From Enterocloster asparagiformis (GTDB taxonomy: Bacteria; Bacillota; Clostridia; Lachnospirales; Lachnospiraceae), in assembly GCA_018380885.1 (NCBI GenBank), contig JAGZSY010000004.1, positions 278,417 through 342,416 of the forward strand: a stretch of DNA of 64,000 bases, given 5' to 3'. Position numbers and translations under genes: made by a program. Positions 38,309-47,364 of the stretch are shown piece after piece. A model generated the notes under the pieces. That model ran no database searches. It was given only the letters and a program-made list of their open reading frames with translations, and was not told the origin of the DNA. How positions within the stretch are numbered: position 1 is the stretch's first letter; every line of letters begins with the position of its first letter.

Positions 38309-39526
38309 ATGAAGAAGTGTGGAAAGAAGCTTATCGGTTTACTAATGGCGGTGGCGATGGTCTCGACCATGGCGTTAAGCGGCTGTAAGGAAAAGGCGCC
38401 TGAGACCACGGCGGCCGGGACAGAAGCCCAGACGGAAGCCGGGCAGACCGCGGCGGAGGCCGCTGGCGCTGAGAGCGGCGGGGAAAGCCAGGCTGCGGAA
38501 AACGGCAAGGACCCAAACCGTCTGATCAAGATCGGCTTTCTGTTCAGCAACGTGATCAGCACAGACGCCTGGGCTCAGACCAGCGAGAACGCCAGATTGT
38601 ATCTGGAGGAGAACTGTGAGAACGTGGAGACCACCAAGGTGGAAAACATTGCCGGCGGCGCAGACTGCGAGCGCGTGCTGCGGGAATTTATAAACGACGG
38701 CTGCGAGATCATCGTGGGCACGTCCTTCGACTACCTGGACTATATGCTGGCCCTGGCGGACGAGTATCCGGACATCGTCTTTATCAACGGTTCCGGCTAC
38801 GAGACCAAGGACAACCTGTCCGTGTACATCGCCAAGCTGGAGCAGGGGCGTTACCTGACCGGCATGATGGCGGGCGAGATGACGGAGGCCAATAAGATTG
38901 GCTACTGCTCCAGCATCCCCTTCCCGGACCCCATCAAGCAGTTGAACGGCTTTGCCGCGGGCGTGGCGTCCGTGAACCCGGATGCCAAGGTGGTTACCCT
39001 GTGGTCCAACTCCTTTAACGATCCCACCACCGACGCTCTGTGCGCCAACACCCTGATCGACCAGGGCTGCGATCTGATCTGTATCGATCTGAGCTCTTCC
39101 GCGGTGGCTCAGGTGTGCGAGGAGCGCGGCGTGAAATTCATCGGCAGCTCCGTGGATATGCGGGAATTTGCGCCCACGCAGCAGCTCACCTCCAACTGCT
39201 GGACCTGGGGGCCCTGGATGGCCAAGCAGGTTGAGGCGGTCCGCAACGGCACCTTCAAGGGCGCGTGGTGCGAGCTGGATATCAACGACGGAGCCATCAG
39301 CCTGGCGGACTACAGCGATGCGGTTCCCCAGAACGTGATCGACATGATTGAGGAGCAGAAGCAGAAATTCATGGACGGCGCGGAAGTGTTTGTGGGACCG
39401 CTGTACGACAACACCGGAAAGCTGCGCGTGCCTGAGGGCGAGTCGCTGACCGGCGAGGCGGCCAACAACATGCAGTGGTTCCTGCCCAACGTGGTGGACA
39501 ACTGGGCGGACAAGCCGGTGGATTGA
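38309..39526 (+). CDS. BMP family ABC transporter substrate-binding lipoprotein
   Basis: A 405-residue lipoprotein with lipobox LSGC (Cys26), an Ala/Thr/Glu/Gly tether (about 27-65) and a PnrA/BMP fold (IKIGFLFSNVISTDAWAQTS). BMP proteins bind purine nucleosides in Treponema and Streptococcus. Here the operon also holds a PfkB kinase and deoxyribose-phosphate aldolase, which fits a nucleoside or pentose ligand. ATG has AAAGGAGG. Confidence 0.92.
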   Translation: MKKCGKKLIGLLMAVAMVSTMALSGCKEKAPETTAAGTEAQTEAGQTAAEAAGAESGGESQAAENGKDPNRLIKIGFLFSNVISTDAWAQTSENARLYLEENCENVETTKVENIAGGADCERVLREFINDGCEIIVGTSFDYLDYMLALADEYPDIVFINGSGYETKDNLSVYIAKLEQGRYLTGMMAGEMTEANKIGYCSSIPFPDPIKQLNGFAAGVASVNPDAKVVTLWSNSFNDPTTDALCANTLIDQGCDLICIDLSSSAVAQVCEERGVKFIGSSVDMREFAPTQQLTSNCWTWGPWMAKQVEAVRNGTFKGAWCELDINDGAISLADYSDAVPQNVIDMIEEQKQKFMDGAEVFVGPLYDNTGKLRVPEGESLTGEAANNMQWFLPNVVDNWADKPVD

Positions 39527-39634
39527 TCGGACGGCAGCGAAAGGATCGGACGGCGCCGGGGAGGGAGAAATACAAAAGGGCCCGCCCCGGCATTTATTTT
39601 TTATATGAGCCGCAAGCAGGAAGGAAGAAGGTAA

Positions 39635-41161
39635 ATGGCTGAAATTGCAACGGTAGAAATGAAACAGATCCGCAAGGAGTTTCCCGCCACGCTGGCCAAC
39701 GATAACGTTGATTTCACCGCCTACAAAGGGGAAATCCACGCGCTGCTGGGGGAAAACGGCGCGGGAAAGAGCACGCTGATGAACATTCTCACAGGCGTGC
39801 TGAGGCCGGACGGCGGCGAAATCCTCATCAACGGCGCGCAGGTCTCCATGAAATCGCCGGGGGATGCCCTGGCCCTGGGAATCGGTATGATTTACCAGCA
39901 TTTCAAGCTGGTGAAGCCCTTTACGGTGGCGGAGAACATCGTGCTGGGCATGGAACAGGTGAAGGTCCTCAAAAAACAGGCCCTGGAGCAGCAGGTGAAG
40001 GCCCTGTCCGAGGAGTATAAAATCGACATCAATCCCGCCTCCGCCATATGGCAGCTGTCCATCGGCGAGCAGCAGCGGGTGGAAATTTTAAAGGTGCTGT
40101 ACCGCCGGGCCAATATCCTGATTCTGGACGAGCCCACGGCGGTTCTGACTCCCGACGAGGTGAAGGAGCTGTTCGGCACCCTGCGCAGCATGGCCGCCAG
40201 GGGCTGCACCATTATTTTCATCACCCACAAGATGAACGAGGTGATGGAGTTCGCGGATCGGATCACGGTGCTGCGGGACGGGCGCCTGGTGAAGGCGCTG
40301 AAAAAGGAGGAGACCACGGAGAAGGAGCTGGCTCAGCTGATGGTGGGGCGGGAAATCTCCATGGGGCGGCGCAACACTGAGAATACCACCCGGGACGAGG
40401 TGATCCTGAGGGTCGGCGGGCTGACGGTGCTCAACGACAAGAAGCTGAAGGCGGTGAATGACTTAAGCTTTGACCTGTATGCGGGGGAGATTCTGGGGAT
40501 CGCCGGCGTGTCGGGCAACGGCCAGAAGGAGCTGATGGAAGCCCTGGCGGGCCTGCGGCCCATGGTCTCCGGCCGCCTGGAGGTCCGGGGCCGGGACATC
40601 TCCAAGGCCTCGCCCAGAGAGCGGATCAAACGCGGCGTGGCGTTTATCCCGGAGGACCGCTACGGCTTTGCGCTGATCAAGACCATGACCGTGACGGAGA
40701 ACGCCAGCTTAAAGTGCTACCGCAAGCCGGAGTTCTGCAAGCGGGGCGTGCTCAATTACCGGAAGCTGGAGCAGCAGGCGGGACGGTTTATCGAGGAATT
40801 TGAGATCAAAGTGGGCGGACCGAAGAGCCTGGTGCAGAGCATGTCCGGCGGAAACGCCCAGAAGCTGATTCTGGCCCGGGAGACGGCGGAGAACCCGTCG
40901 GTCATCCTGGCCAGCTACCCGGTCCGGGGGCTGGATATCAAGGCTACGGAGAGCATCCACAAGATTCTGGTCCAGGAGAAGAACCGGGGAGCCGGAGTGC
41001 TGCTGGTGTCCGAGGATTTGGACGAGATTTTCCAGCTCAGCGACAGGGTGGCGGTGATGTACGAGGGAACATTTATGGGGATTCTGCCCGCGGGCGAGGT
41101 CGGTCTGGAGCAGATCGGCATGGCGATGGCGGGGGCGGCCCGGTTAGGGGGTGAGGCGTGA
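39635..41161 (+). CDS. Nucleoside-type ABC transporter ATP-binding protein, two-domain
   Basis: A 508-residue duplicated ATPase. Domain 1 has Walker A GENGAGKSTL (about 40-49), signature LSIGEQQRVEILKVL and Walker B ILILDEPTAVL. Domain 2 has the family's degenerate Walker A (GVSGNGQKEL) and signature MSGGNAQKLILARE. Both signatures are sound, unlike the RbsA-like protein at 18302. It works with the two permeases that follow, and its stop overlaps the first of them (GTGATG). Confidence 0.94.
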   Translation: MAEIATVEMKQIRKEFPATLANDNVDFTAYKGEIHALLGENGAGKSTLMNILTGVLRPDGGEILINGAQVSMKSPGDALALGIGMIYQHFKLVKPFTVAENIVLGMEQVKVLKKQALEQQVKALSEEYKIDINPASAIWQLSIGEQQRVEILKVLYRRANILILDEPTAVLTPDEVKELFGTLRSMAARGCTIIFITHKMNEVMEFADRITVLRDGRLVKALKKEETTEKELAQLMVGREISMGRRNTENTTRDEVILRVGGLTVLNDKKLKAVNDLSFDLYAGEILGIAGVSGNGQKELMEALAGLRPMVSGRLEVRGRDISKASPRERIKRGVAFIPEDRYGFALIKTMTVTENASLKCYRKPEFCKRGVLNYRKLEQQAGRFIEEFEIKVGGPKSLVQSMSGGNAQKLILARETAENPSVILASYPVRGLDIKATESIHKILVQEKNRGAGVLLVSEDLDEIFQLSDRVAVMYEGTFMGILPAGEVGLEQIGMAMAGAARLGGEA

Positions 41162-42240
41162 TGGAACAGACAATCAAACGGCAGAGATCGCTGGCGTTAG
41201 TCAAGCGCATGGAGACGCCGGGCTGGTTTAAGCTGGCGGTGCCGGTGGCGTCCATTGTGGGAGGCTTCCTGTTCTCAGCCATCTTTCTGCTGGCGGCAGG
41301 GGAATCCCCGCTCAAGGTGTACTACGTGATGTTCGGAGGCGCCTTCGGCTCCCTCTACGGCCTGGGAGAGACCGTGGTAAAGATGATCCCGTTAATGATC
41401 ATTTCCGTGGGCGTGTCCTTTGCCTTTAAGATGCAGATTTGGAACGCCGGAGGCGAGGGCCAGCTCCACATCGGGGCGGCCGCGGCCACCTACGTGGTGC
41501 TGCACCTCCAGGGATATGACAAGAAAACCACGCTGGCAGCCGCGTTCCTGGCCGCGTTTATCTGCGCCGGGCTTTACGGCCTGATTCCGGCCATCCTGAA
41601 AGTAAAATGGAAGGTGAACGAGCTGATCACCTGCCTGATGTTAAATTATGTGGGCACCCTGTTTGTGTCCTGGCTGATCCAGGGGCCATGGAAGGATCCC
41701 ACGGGATTTGCCTTCCCGCGCACGGCGAAATTCCCCAGGGTTGGGGAGATGCCCACCTTCTTCGGGACGCGCATCCACGCAGGCGTGGTGATCGGCATTG
41801 TGATCGCGGTAATCCTCTGGTTTATCCTGGCAAAGACAAAATGGGGGTATGAGATCAAGCTGATCGGCACCAATCCCAAGGTGGCCGAGTACGCCGGTAT
41901 CCCGGTGAAGCGCTATGTGCTGGCCGTGATGTTCGTCAGCGCCGGCATCGCGGGGCTATCGGGCATGTCCGAGGTGTGCGGCATCACCCACCGCCTCCAG
42001 GCCAACTTCGCGGCCCAGGTGGGCCCCTCCGGCATGACCATCGCCTATCTGGCCCAGTGCCACCCGCTGGGGGCGGTGCTGGTGTCCTTCCTGTTCGGAG
42101 CGCTGTTAGTGGGCGGCAACACCATCCAGAAGCTGGGGCTTCCGGTCTCCACGGTGCAGATGATTCAGGGTTCCATCCTGTTCTTTGTGGCGGCGGGAAC
42201 CATGTTCATGAATTACCGGATTGTTTGGAAAGAAAGGTAG
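41161..42240 (+). CDS. Nucleoside-type ABC transporter permease 1
   Basis: A 359-residue permease with eight to ten membrane segments, of the branched-chain/ribose permease superfamily used by BMP importers (NupP-like). The AGGEGQLHIGAAAATYV block is the family hallmark. ATG 41161 overlaps the ATPase stop by one base; a GTG one codon upstream is less likely. Paired with the next permease to form a heterodimeric channel. Confidence 0.92.
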   Translation: MEQTIKRQRSLALVKRMETPGWFKLAVPVASIVGGFLFSAIFLLAAGESPLKVYYVMFGGAFGSLYGLGETVVKMIPLMIISVGVSFAFKMQIWNAGGEGQLHIGAAAATYVVLHLQGYDKKTTLAAAFLAAFICAGLYGLIPAILKVKWKVNELITCLMLNYVGTLFVSWLIQGPWKDPTGFAFPRTAKFPRVGEMPTFFGTRIHAGVVIGIVIAVILWFILAKTKWGYEIKLIGTNPKVAEYAGIPVKRYVLAVMFVSAGIAGLSGMSEVCGITHRLQANFAAQVGPSGMTIAYLAQCHPLGAVLVSFLFGALLVGGNTIQKLGLPVSTVQMIQGSILFFVAAGTMFMNYRIVWKER

Positions 42241-42248
42241 GGTTTGTC

Positions 42249-43181
42249 ATGGTACAAGTGATTATATTGGCGACATTGACGGCCGCAGTGGCCCAGGGCA
42301 CTCCCCTGCTGATCACTGCGCTGGGGGAGATCATGACACAGCGCTCCGGCGTCCTGAACCTGGGGCTGGAGGGCATGATGCTGATCGGGGCGGCGGCTTC
42401 CTTTATCGCGCTGGTCAACACCAACAGCCTGATCCTGGCGGTGCTCATCGGGGCGCTGTGCAGCGGCCTGCTGGCCCTGGTGCACGCGTTTCTGTCCATC
42501 ACCTGCCGGGTCCACCAGGTGATCTGCGGTCTGGCCTTAAATATCTTTGCCGGCGGTTTGAGCGGTTATCTGGGAAAGGACTACAACGGCATCGCAGCGC
42601 CCAAGGTGCTGCCCAGCTTCCGGATTCCGCTGCTGGCGGACATCCCCTATGTGGGGGAAATCTTTTTTCATCAGAATCTGCTGGTCTACCTGTCCTACGG
42701 GCTGGTGATCGGCCTGACCTATATGATATTCCACACCCAGACTGGCTTAAAGCTGCGGGCCTGCGGGGAGAACCCGGCCGCGGCCTACTCCATGGGCGTG
42801 GATGTAAACCGCACCCGCTACATCTATGTGGTGTTAGGCGGCATGCTGGCCGGCATCGGCGGCTCCTTCCTGATCCTGAGCACCGTGCCCAGCTGGGTGG
42901 AGAACATGACCGGCGGCCGCGGGTGGATCGCGCTGGCCATCGTCACCTGCGCCATGTGGAAGCCCAGCGCGGCCATGGTGGCGGCCTATGTGTTCGGCGG
43001 CGTGGAGGCCCTGGCCTACCAGCTGCAGGCCATCAGCGTGAACGTGTCCCCGGTGCTGCTGAAAATGATGCCCTACGCGGCAACCGTGGTGGTGCTGGTG
43101 GCGGTATCCATCGCCAACCGGGACAAGGGAGCGGCCGGGCCCGAGGCCCTGACCACGCCCTTTGTGGCTGAGGACAATTAG
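42249..43181 (+). CDS. Nucleoside-type ABC transporter permease 2
   Basis: A 310-residue permease, the second half of the pair (NupQ-like). Its hallmark is SGVLNLGLEGMMLIGAA near residues 33-49. It starts eight bases after permease 1 with a modest site; longer frames upstream overlap permease 1 in another frame and are spurious. It completes a BMP-ATPase-permease-permease set. Confidence 0.92.
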   Translation: MVQVIILATLTAAVAQGTPLLITALGEIMTQRSGVLNLGLEGMMLIGAAASFIALVNTNSLILAVLIGALCSGLLALVHAFLSITCRVHQVICGLALNIFAGGLSGYLGKDYNGIAAPKVLPSFRIPLLADIPYVGEIFFHQNLLVYLSYGLVIGLTYMIFHTQTGLKLRACGENPAAAYSMGVDVNRTRYIYVVLGGMLAGIGGSFLILSTVPSWVENMTGGRGWIALAIVTCAMWKPSAAMVAAYVFGGVEALAYQLQAISVNVSPVLLKMMPYAATVVVLVAVSIANRDKGAAGPEALTTPFVAEDN

Positions 43182-43268
43182 CGCCGTGTAGGCGGGCGGC
43201 CGGCGTATCTGCCGGGCGGGAGAGGCCCGGCGGCCCGGACGCGAGCATGAGAACAGGAGTGTATATCT

Positions 43269-43652
43269 ATGGAAGAGAGAGAGTTAACTGCGCAGGGGGA
43301 GACGTTTATCCGCGGCTGGTACCGGCGCATCGACGCCAAGGTTCCCTTTGAGGAGATCGCCGCCGACACAGCCGGGGAGGCAATGACTGTGGATTTCCCC
43401 GGAAATCCCCTGGATTTCGGCGGGTTTAGGAGCTGGTACGAGGGCCAGTGCCGCGACTTCACAGGACGGCATGAGATTCACACCATCAAGGTATCCGGGA
43501 ATGAACAGGAATTGGAAATATTTTCCGAAATCACCTGGAACGCGGACCGGACGGGCGGGGGAACACTCACGCTCTACCCCAACGTGACGTTGAAGCTGGC
43601 GTGGGATGACGGCTGGAAGGTGCGCTATTACGGGTGTGTGGACCGGCAGTGA
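43269..43652 (+). CDS. NTF2/SnoaL-like small protein
   Basis: A 127-residue protein with the cone-like alpha plus beta pattern of the NTF2/SnoaL fold: an N-terminal helix ending in GWYRRIDA, central FEEIAADTAGEAMTVDFP, and C-terminal strands rich in aromatic residues (WKVRYYGCVDR). Such proteins may be isomerases, lyases or binding partners. Its place between the importer and the aldolase genes suggests that it acts on the imported compound; no catalytic residue can be named. Confidence 0.65.
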   Translation: MEERELTAQGETFIRGWYRRIDAKVPFEEIAADTAGEAMTVDFPGNPLDFGGFRSWYEGQCRDFTGRHEIHTIKVSGNEQELEIFSEITWNADRTGGGTLTLYPNVTLKLAWDDGWKVRYYGCVDRQ

Positions 43653-43682
43653 TCATATAAAATAACGACGAGGAGTTTTGAG

Positions 43683-44576
43683 ATGAATAAAAAGAAATTT
43701 GACGGCAGTATCAGTGAGATTATGGTGGCTTACAAGCCCAACGGCGATCTGGATTTTGAGCCTGTGAAAAAGATGGTGGAGTTTCAGGTGGAAAACCACA
43801 TCGACGGCCTGTTTATGGGCGGACTTTCCACCCAGACCTATCTTTTGAGCATGGAAGAGAAGAAGCAGGTGTGCCAGGAGCTGATGAACGCGGCGGCGGG
43901 CCGTGTGCCGGTGATGATGAACGTGATGGAGGATTCCATGCGCGGCGCGAAGGAGCTGGTGCAGGCTTACATGGACATGGGCGTGGACGCCGTGTGTATC
44001 TCCCAGCCCTCGGTGTTCCCCTACACGGAGCAGGCTCTGTACGAGTTTTTTGACGAGGTGATTCCCGGAGAATATCCCACCTACATCTACAATGTGCCCC
44101 AGACGGGCAATACCCTGTCTCCCCGGCTGACGGCGCGCATCGCCAACGACCACCCCAACGTGCTGGGCTACAAGGACAGCACCCAGAACATTTCCGGGCT
44201 TCAGGATCTGATCAGCCAGGTGAAGAATCCAGACTTCCAGTATATCGCGGGCAGCGACGCCATGACCCTGCCCATGATGGCGCTGGGCGGCGTGGGCGTG
44301 ATCTCCGCTATCTCCGTGCCCTTCCCCAAGGTGGTGCTGGACATCACGGACAAGTTCTTTGCCGGGGATTTTGAGGGCGCGCTGAAGGCGCACCGGTTCT
44401 CCATGAAGGTGCGCAAGCTGCTGAAAACCGCCACGGACATGAACGGGTATTACTATGCCTGCGAGCTGCTGGGCATGCCCTTCTTCGGCACCCGCATGCC
44501 CGGAAATATGACGGCGGTGACGGACGAGCAGAAGCGGATTATCAAGACCGGACTTCAGGAAATGAAGCTGATATAG
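43683..44576 (+). CDS. DapA/NanA family aldolase or dehydratase
   Basis: A 297-residue TIM barrel of the Schiff-base aldolase family. The Schiff-base lysine is Lys164 (LGYKDS) and the catalytic tyrosine Tyr136 (YIYNVPQT). The loop near 45-52, GTTGE in DapA and a Ser/Thr-rich variant in NanA, reads GGLSTQTY, so it is neither a typical dihydrodipicolinate synthase nor a sialic acid lyase. It probably cleaves or dehydrates a keto-deoxy sugar acid made in this operon. AGGAG precedes ATG. Confidence 0.87.
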   Translation: MNKKKFDGSISEIMVAYKPNGDLDFEPVKKMVEFQVENHIDGLFMGGLSTQTYLLSMEEKKQVCQELMNAAAGRVPVMMNVMEDSMRGAKELVQAYMDMGVDAVCISQPSVFPYTEQALYEFFDEVIPGEYPTYIYNVPQTGNTLSPRLTARIANDHPNVLGYKDSTQNISGLQDLISQVKNPDFQYIAGSDAMTLPMMALGGVGVISAISVPFPKVVLDITDKFFAGDFEGALKAHRFSMKVRKLLKTATDMNGYYYACELLGMPFFGTRMPGNMTAVTDEQKRIIKTGLQEMKLI

Positions 44577-44590
44577 GAGGGCTGGACAAA

Positions 44591-45532
44591 GTGGACAGAC
44601 GGGTTGTAGTGCTGGGCAGTTGCAGCGTGTGCCATGTTTTCGCATCGCCGAACCTGCCAAACAGAGGAGAGACGGTGATCGGGGACGATTACCATATCGT
44701 AGTGGGCGGAAAGGGATCGGGCCAGGCCATCGTGGCCTGCCGCCTGGGCAGCGAGGTGTTCATGCTGGAGCACTTAGGCGACGACGCCTACGGGCGCAGG
44801 GAGAAGGAGGCCTACCGGGAGATGGGCATCCACACGGAATACGTGTACCTGGACAAGGATTGCCCCACCGGCACCGGCGGCATTTTCCTGGACGCCGAGG
44901 GGCAGAATAAGATTATCATCGTGCCAGGAGCCAACAGCAACGTGAGCTGCCGGGATATCGACAATATGCGGGAAGTGCTGCAGGGAGCCAAGATTCTGGG
45001 AACCCAGTTCGAGGTGCCGGCGGAAACCGTGGACTACGCCATCCGCACGGCGGACGAGATGGGGGTGCGGACCCTGTTGGACCCCGCGCCGGTGATGGCC
45101 TTTGACGAGAGCCTTTACCCGCACATTTCCATCATCAAGCCCAACGAGTGCGAGGCGGCGGAGCTGACCGGAATCCAGGTGGAGGACACGGACAGCGCGG
45201 CCCGGGCCGGGAAATGGTTCCTGGATCGGGGCGTGAAGGAGGCGGCCATCATCACCCTGGGGGAAAAGGGCGCCGTGCTGGTGACCAGGGAGGGCGTGAA
45301 GCATTTCCCGGGACTGACGGTGAAGGCTGTGGATACCGGCGGCGCGGGCGACACCTTTGCCGGCGCGCTGTTGGCGGCCCTGAGCCGGGACTGGCCCCTG
45401 GAGAAGTCCATCCGCTACGCCCAGTGCGCGTCCGCCATCTGCGTGACCCGCACCGGCTCCTACGCCATGACGCGCCAGGAGGAGGTGGACCGGCTGTTCG
45501 CGGAAACCTACGCCTGCGAGGCGATGGGGTGA
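44591..45532 (+). CDS. PfkB family sugar kinase (ribokinase-like)
   Basis: A 313-residue kinase with the N-terminal VVLGSCSVCHVFASPNLPN, VVGGKGSGQAIVACRLG (PfkB signature 1, about residues 40-56) and the C-terminal catalytic motif VDTGGAGDTFAGAL (signature 2, about 249-262) with the catalytic Asp. The start is GTG 44591 with AGGAGG. It would phosphorylate a free sugar released inside the cell. Ribokinase or deoxyribokinase activity fits the following aldolase. Confidence 0.9.
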   Translation: MDRRVVVLGSCSVCHVFASPNLPNRGETVIGDDYHIVVGGKGSGQAIVACRLGSEVFMLEHLGDDAYGRREKEAYREMGIHTEYVYLDKDCPTGTGGIFLDAEGQNKIIIVPGANSNVSCRDIDNMREVLQGAKILGTQFEVPAETVDYAIRTADEMGVRTLLDPAPVMAFDESLYPHISIIKPNECEAAELTGIQVEDTDSAARAGKWFLDRGVKEAAIITLGEKGAVLVTREGVKHFPGLTVKAVDTGGAGDTFAGALLAALSRDWPLEKSIRYAQCASAICVTRTGSYAMTRQEEVDRLFAETYACEAMG

Positions 45533-45559
45533 CCTAGTACCAGATAAAGGAGAGCGATT

Positions 45560-46219
45560 ATGGAACGAGAGAAAATATATCAGGCTGTGGACCACACTCT
45601 GCTGGCCCAGACCGCCACATGGGAGGAAATCCGCCAGATTTGCGACGACGCGCTGGCGTATCACACGGCCTCCGTGTGCATCCCGCCTTCCTATGTAAAG
45701 AGGGCGGCGGAGTACCTGGCCGGGCGGGTGGCCGTCTGCACGGTGATCGGGTTCCCCAACGGATACCAGACCACGGCCGTGAAATGCTTTGAGACAAAGG
45801 ACGCCCTGGATAACGGGGCGGATGAAATCGATATGGTGATCAACATCGGCGATCTGAAGGACGGGAATTACGCTGCCGTGGAGGATGAGATTCGCAGGTT
45901 AAAGGGAATCTGCGGGGAGAAGATTCTAAAGGTGATCATCGAGACCTGCCTTCTCACCGATGAGGAGAAAATCAAAATGTGCGGGATTGTCACCGCCGCC
46001 GGAGCGGACTTTATCAAGACGTCCACCGGATTTTCCAAGGCCGGCGCCACCTTTGAGGACATAGCGCTGTTTGCTGAGCATGTGGGCCCTGGCGTGCGCA
46101 TGAAAGCCGCCGGGGGCATCCGCTCCTTTGGGGACGCGGAAAAATTCATGGAGCTGGGAGCCAGCCGCCTGGGCACCAGCCGGATTGTGAAATTGGCCAA
46201 GGCGGAAGAAAAACGCTGA
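45560..46219 (+). CDS. deoC: Deoxyribose-phosphate aldolase
   Basis: A 219-residue class I aldolase that splits 2-deoxyribose 5-phosphate into glyceraldehyde 3-phosphate and acetaldehyde. [10 protein letters not shown] (N terminus), [25 protein letters not shown] (Lys) and FIKTSTGFS with the Schiff-base lysine are canonical, as is the late KAAGGIRSF. Last gene of the BMP operon. The presence of DeoC with a PfkB kinase points to deoxyribose or deoxynucleoside use. Confidence 0.95.
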   Translation: MEREKIYQAVDHTLLAQTATWEEIRQICDDALAYHTASVCIPPSYVKRAAEYLAGRVAVCTVIGFPNGYQTTAVKCFETKDALDNGADEIDMVINIGDLKDGNYAAVEDEIRRLKGICGEKILKVIIETCLLTDEEKIKMCGIVTAAGADFIKTSTGFSKAGATFEDIALFAEHVGPGVRMKAAGGIRSFGDAEKFMELGASRLGTSRIVKLAKAEEKR

Positions 46220-46504
46220 TCACTGGCCGCTTCCCGGCGGCCATGGCCCGGACGACCGGGCAGATCAAGCCGGACGCCCTGCTATGCGAGCAGCAGAGCG
46301 CCCGGGCCCGCAAATCCGCCGCTTTTTGCTGCGGCCGCGGGAATCAATATATCCTACCTACCTACCAAAATGGAGCCGCCCGGAGAACAATGCCGGGCGG
46401 TTTCCGCTTTGTGCGGTAAAACTTGCAACCTGCCTGAAAAAGCTGTATACTGGAGGGCATAAAAAATACGTGACAAAACGCATACTAAAAGAAAAGAGGA
46501 CACA
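46220..46504. other. Intergenic region with hairpins after deoC
   Basis: GCCCGG (46246-46251) pairs with CCGGGC (46256-46261). A second stem, CCGCCCGG (46376-46383) with CCGGGCGG (46393-46400), extends by wobble and is followed by TTTCCGCTTT; it is the better terminator. TACCTACCTACC near 46355 is a short tandem tetramer. No gene is seen. Confidence 0.5.
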
Positions 46505-47239
46505 GTGACAAACTCATACGTTGCGATTGACATCGAGACCACGGGGCTGGAGCCCCGGCTGGACAAAATTACGGAGATTGCCGCCCTCAGGGTGGTGGAC
46601 GGCGCGGTGGACGGCCGTTATGTGACGCTGGTAAACCCGCGGCGGCCGCTGGGGGAGCGGATCGTGGAGCTGACGGGGATCACCGACGGGATGGTGGCTT
46701 CCGCCCCGGCGATCGAGGAGGTGATCGGGCCCATGGTCCGCTTCTGCGGGGATCTGCCCCTGCTGGGACACAACATCCTGTTCGACTACAGCTTTTTGAA
46801 GCGGGCGGCCGTGAACGCGGGCCTGGAGTTTGAGCGGGAGGGCATCGACACGCTGAACCTGTGCCGGGCGTTTATGCCGCCCGAGTGCAAGAAAAATCTT
46901 TCCTCCGCATGTGCGTTTTACCGCATCGAGCAGGTGGAGGCCCATCGGGCCGAGGCGGATGCCCTGAGCGCCCATCTGCTTTACCAGAAATTGCTAACGG
47001 GCCGCGGGGAGGGCAGAGAGGAGCTGTTTGCCCCGAAATCCCTGATTTACAAGGCAAAAAAGGAGCAGCCGGCCACAAAAAGGCAAAAAGAATACTTGCA
47101 GGATTTAATAAAATGTCATAGAATAGACATAACTGTGCAGATCGATACCCTGAGCCGCAACGAGGCCTCCAGGATGATCGACAGGATTCTCTCACAGTAC
47201 GGAAGAATGGCAAAGATCAAAGAGGTGAATTTACAATGA
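46505..47239 (+). CDS. DnaQ-like 3'-5' exonuclease (DEDDh)
   Basis: A 244-residue exonuclease of the DNA polymerase III epsilon type. Motif I is AIDIETTG (Asp9, Glu11), motif II GHNILFDYSFLK, motif III HRAEADA with its His and Asp. The last 60 residues form a helical tail with KRQKEYLQDLI, outside the nuclease fold. GTG start with GAGGACA upstream. First gene of a coupled run that reaches VanW. Confidence 0.88.
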   Translation: MTNSYVAIDIETTGLEPRLDKITEIAALRVVDGAVDGRYVTLVNPRRPLGERIVELTGITDGMVASAPAIEEVIGPMVRFCGDLPLLGHNILFDYSFLKRAAVNAGLEFEREGIDTLNLCRAFMPPECKKNLSSACAFYRIEQVEAHRAEADALSAHLLYQKLLTGRGEGREELFAPKSLIYKAKKEQPATKRQKEYLQDLIKCHRIDITVQIDTLSRNEASRMIDRILSQYGRMAKIKEVNLQ

Positions 47240-47346
47240 TTAACATGAGCGATCCGAAGATGAAAAAGATCATTTCCACCATTATCGTGGTGGTGCTGGT
47301 ACTGGCGATGATCGTACCGATGGCGTTAAGCGCACTGATGTATTAA
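47236..47346 (+). CDS. 36-residue single-pass membrane protein
   Basis: The start ATG overlaps the exonuclease stop (ATGA) and has GAGGTG upstream. The product begins MINMSDPKMKKI and continues into one hydrophobic segment of about 22 residues (IISTIIVVVLVLAMIVPMA). It ends ALSALMY before a TAA. Small size, coupling, a proper ribosome binding site and the positive-inside pattern support a real gene. No function is known; it may associate with the envelope protein VanW encoded 18 bases downstream. Confidence 0.7.
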   Translation: MINMSDPKMKKIISTIIVVVLVLAMIVPMALSALMY

Positions 47347-47364
47347 GTTGTAAGAGGAGCAGTT

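Noticed and set aside
43683..44576. DapA-family gene considered as nanA to complete a sialic acid pathway with nanE
   Set aside because: It lies 12 kb from nanE in another operon and lacks the loop motif of sialic acid lyases.
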